A stretch of DNA of 64,000 nucleotides, taken from an uncultured Vibrio sp. (GTDB lineage: Bacteria; Pseudomonadota; Gammaproteobacteria; Enterobacterales; Vibrionaceae). The notes below the pieces were generated by a model. It saw nothing but the letters and a program-made list of their open reading frames with translations. It ran no database searches and was not told where the DNA came from. The position numbers and the translations under genes were made by a program. The stretch lies in NCBI GenBank assembly GCA_947504195.1, contig CANNGN010000004.1, forward strand, positions 248,001 through 312,000, in the 5' to 3' direction. Below are positions 61,883 to 64,000 of the stretch, one piece after another (position 1 is the first letter of the stretch; each line of letters opens with the position of its first letter).

Positions 61883-63070
61883 TTAAAGTACTTTCGCAAT
61901 AGATTGTGCAAGATAATCAACATTACTTGGAGAAATACCTGCAATCGAGATACGACTCGAACCTACAATATAAATGCTCGATTCTGTTTGCAGTCTCTGA
62001 ACTTGATCTTTATCGATACCAAGGAAAGAGAACATCCCATTCTGACGAGTGATAAAGCTGAAGTCTTGAGTCACACCGTTCTCAACCAGTTTATCGACTA
62101 ACAGCTCACGCATTCCGTTAATACGATTGCGCATTTCAGCTAATTCGAAATGCCATTGCTGTGTCAATTCGCTTGAATTCAATACCGTTTCAACAATTGC
62201 TGCACCATGTGCAGGAGGCATAGAATAATTCACTCGTACAATTGCAGGTAAAATTGAACCAACAATTTCGCTCTCAATTGCAGATGCACTAATTACAGAA
62301 CAAGCACCAATACGCTCACGATACAAACCAAAGTTTTTAGAACATGAACCACAGATAATCATGCGATCAACAACATCCGCCATCAGGCGTAAGCCATAAG
62401 CATCTTCTTCTAACCCTGTACCGAAACCTTGATAAGCCATATCCAATACTGGAGTAAAGCCAATATCTTTTGTAAGAGCAGCAACTTGTAACCACTGTTC
62501 ATTGTTTAAATCCATGCCACTTGGGTTGTGGCAGCATGCGTGAAATAATACCGCATCTTCTTTAGGAATCTGCTTCAACGCTTCAATCATGCCTTCAAAA
62601 TCAAGACATTTATTTTCATAATCATAATATGGGTAGGTTTTTACCTTAAGGCCAGCTGCGGTAAATACACCAGTATGATTTGCCCAAGTCGGGTTACTTA
62701 CCCAAATCGTCGCGCCCGGTTGACAGCTATTGATGAACTCACCCGCAGTGCGAAGTGCACCAGTTCCACCTGGAGTAGAAAGAGTACGAATACGATTTTC
62801 ATTAATAACGCGATGTTCACCTAACATTAACTCGGTGATTTTCTCATTAAACAATCCAGAGCCCATCGAGTTGATATATTTTTTGGTACTTTCGTTATCA
62901 ACGCGGAACTGTTCCGCCTCTTTAACACAAGTTAAAACAGGTGTATTACCCGCTTCATCTTTATAGATTCCGGCACCTAAATCGATTTTTTTCGGATTAG
63001 TGTCGGTGGCAAATTTAACGGAAAGTCCTAAAATTGGGTCAGCGGGACGGGGCTTTAATTGTGAAAACAT
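61883..63070 (-). CDS. Aspartate/aromatic-type class I aminotransferase
   Basis: The 395-residue protein is a full-length Ia aminotransferase. It has the N-terminal PADPILGLSVKFA, STPGGTGALRTAGEFI, NPTWANH (PLP ring stacking), HACCHNPSGMDL, DMAYQGFGTGLEEDA, the PLP lysine in GSCSKNFGLYRERIG and the carboxylate-binding arginine in GSSRISIAGI. It could be a general AspC/TyrB or a dedicated partner of the glutamate mutase cluster acting on methylaspartate. It has its own unit between a terminator and a 345-bp gap. Confidence 0.88.
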   Translation of the reverse strand: MFSQLKPRPADPILGLSVKFATDTNPKKIDLGAGIYKDEAGNTPVLTCVKEAEQFRVDNESTKKYINSMGSGLFNEKITELMLGEHRVINENRIRTLSTPGGTGALRTAGEFINSCQPGATIWVSNPTWANHTGVFTAAGLKVKTYPYYDYENKCLDFEGMIEALKQIPKEDAVLFHACCHNPSGMDLNNEQWLQVAALTKDIGFTPVLDMAYQGFGTGLEEDAYGLRLMADVVDRMIICGSCSKNFGLYRERIGACSVISASAIESEIVGSILPAIVRVNYSMPPAHGAAIVETVLNSSELTQQWHFELAEMRNRINGMRELLVDKLVENGVTQDFSFITRQNGMFSFLGIDKDQVQRLQTESSIYIVGSSRISIAGISPSNVDYLAQSIAKVL

Positions 63071-63415
63071 AACGATTGATAACCTTTTACGTAGTAACGA
63101 AACAGAATGAACAGTACCAAACTAGACATAGAACATAGCAATACTACTCAATGCCTACTTTTATAACGATAGAATATACATGAATTAACGAATTAATGCC
63201 GTGATATCAACATTATTTCCACTATTTTCAATCTAACAAAAACAACAAACGGCGAGCATTCGTCTTCCTTGCTATTTCAATTTTTACTCAGCTCAGAAAG
63301 CACCGTCTCACTTTTTAGACTAGGGTTAATTAACGTTTTTCAACATAGAGCATTCCATAGCTCTCAATTATAATTTCTATTCTTAAGTCTAAGATTATTG
63401 CCTGAGATAGCTGGA
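63071..63415. other. 345-bp gap between the aminotransferase and the small basic protein
   Basis: AT-rich sequence upstream of both divergent genes. I see a short tandem GAATTAAC/GAATTAAT and a five-bp-armed inverted repeat (AGAGC-N8-GCTCT at about 63346), but no confident promoter, RNA or terminator. Confidence 0.35.
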
Positions 63416-63598
63416 ATGAATAGAAAGATCGCATTGCCTTATATCACTGATACTGTTCTCGTTGAAGGTGTGTATCATGCTGAACGTCGTTTTCGCACAG
63501 AACGAAGAACTAAAAAATCGTCTCGTGTTCTTTATGAACGTCGCTCAAAAGCCGATCCTCGTTTAAAAAACGTTCGTTCTATTAGCCATTACGTTTAA
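63416..63598 (+). CDS. 60-residue basic protein, uncharacterised
   Basis: The frame from ATG 63416 gives a very basic protein (many Arg/Lys, e.g. RRFRTERRTKKSSRVLYERR). Its codon use is strikingly CGT-rich, like highly expressed vibrio genes, which argues that it is real. GGA sits directly before the ATG; a TTG 18 bp upstream is an alternative start. The charge suggests nucleic-acid or ribosome binding, but I recognise no family. Confidence 0.6.
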   Translation: MNRKIALPYITDTVLVEGVYHAERRFRTERRTKKSSRVLYERRSKADPRLKNVRSISHYV

Positions 63599-63606
63599 TA
63601 GCGGTA

Positions 63607-63975
63607 TTAGTCTGCCCGTTCTTGAGATTCCGACCATACAGCAAATTCATTGCCACTTGGCTCATTAAAATGGAAACGACAACCTCCCGGAAACTCAAAA
63701 ATAGGGCGAGTTATCTTCCCTCCATGTTCGATAATCTTACTCAATGTCATCTCGATATTTGAGCTGTAAAAAACAAGCAGCGCACCACCAACATACGTTT
63801 GATTGCAAACTTCCGCCTTAAAAAAACCGCCATCTAATCCTTGATTTGAAAATGCTGTGTATTCTGGACCGTAGTCCACAAACTCCCAACTAAATACGGA
63901 CGAAAAGAACCGTTTCGTCGCTTCAATATCACGAGCAGGAAATTCAACATAATTCAATTTTTCATGCTGATTCAT
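63607..63975 (-). CDS. VOC-family (glyoxalase-like) protein
   Basis: The 122-residue protein has the VOC pattern: NYVEFPARDIEATKRFFSSVFSWEF at the start, FYSSNIEMTLSKIIEHGGKI in the middle and CRFHFNEPSGNEFAVW at the end with the metal-position glutamate. Single-domain VOC proteins of this type are usually of unknown substrate. GGAGAG precedes the ATG. Confidence 0.85.
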   Translation of the reverse strand: MNQHEKLNYVEFPARDIEATKRFFSSVFSWEFVDYGPEYTAFSNQGLDGGFFKAEVCNQTYVGGALLVFYSSNIEMTLSKIIEHGGKITRPIFEFPGGCRFHFNEPSGNEFAVWSESQERAD

Positions 63976-64000
63976 TTTACTCTCCTTTCCGAATAATCAG

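Noticed and set aside
1-64000. Mobile elements, prophage, CRISPR array, tRNA or rRNA
   Set aside because: No transposase, integrase, terminal repeats, spaced repeats or recognisable RNA gene sequences were found on either strand.

Overview
This window looks like chromosomal DNA from a Vibrio or close relative in the Vibrionaceae. The evidence is the AT-rich base composition, gene neighbourhoods familiar from vibrios and enterics (menFDHBCE, alaA-yfbR-dgt, sohB/yciK), a rhombosortase, and TRAP transport of sugar acids. That is a judgement from protein recognition; no rRNA, tRNA, insertion sequence, integrase or CRISPR array was seen. Genes are dense and nearly all look intact. Only the first one is cut, by the window edge.

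Layout. 1-8.4 kb: a truncated periplasmic binding protein, an alkyltransferase-like DNA repair protein, thioesterase II, an AsnC-type regulator divergent from a cysteine-desulfhydrase-like enzyme, a Tim44-like protein, a TetR regulator with a recognisable promoter and operator driving an LplT-PlsC fusion, and a YeiH-type exporter. 8.4-16 kb: a complete menaquinone operon (menF-D-H-B-C-E, minus strand), followed by a 58-residue membrane protein. 16-26.8 kb: housekeeping genes (alaA, yfbR, a dGTPase, a DTW-domain tRNA modifier, rhombosortase, an entericidin-like lipoprotein, an HD-GYP protein, ybiT, sohB, yciK, a SemiSWEET). 27-31.5 kb: a sulfatase locus with a membrane-bound AraC regulator, a serine-type sulfatase and its radical-SAM maturase. 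31.6-35.2 kb: an AraC/LysE pair, small proteins and a hydroxyacid dehydrogenase. 35.3-43.3 kb: a hexuronate/mannonate locus (uxuA, GntR regulator, TRAP transporter, uxuB, ManA-like isomerase) around a 393-bp control region with palindromes and a CRP-like site. 43.4-56.5 kb: assorted single genes (a GGDEF-EAL sensor, orphan hydratase, PPK2, MATE pump and several small uncharacterised proteins).

56.6-63.1 kb is the most unusual part. A translationally coupled operon encodes both glutamate mutase subunits, the GlmL accessory protein and a stand-alone adenylate-forming enzyme. It is divergent from an RraA-family protein that keeps an aldolase/decarboxylase-like acidic-X20-Arg-Asp motif. An aspartate-type aminotransferase lies just beyond. 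Methylaspartate ammonia-lyase, the usual partner of glutamate mutase in glutamate fermentation, is not in the window. One coherent hypothesis is glutamate to 3-methylaspartate, then transamination to methyloxaloacetate, then decarboxylation to 2-oxobutyrate, with the ligase activating a pathway acid. The alternative is a methylaspartate-derived small molecule.

Four genes or starts here are easy to miss: the 58-residue protein after menE, the entericidin-like lipoprotein at 20.8 kb, a small basic protein at 63.4 kb, and the non-ATG starts of menF (TTG), menD, sohB, yciK and uxuB (GTG).
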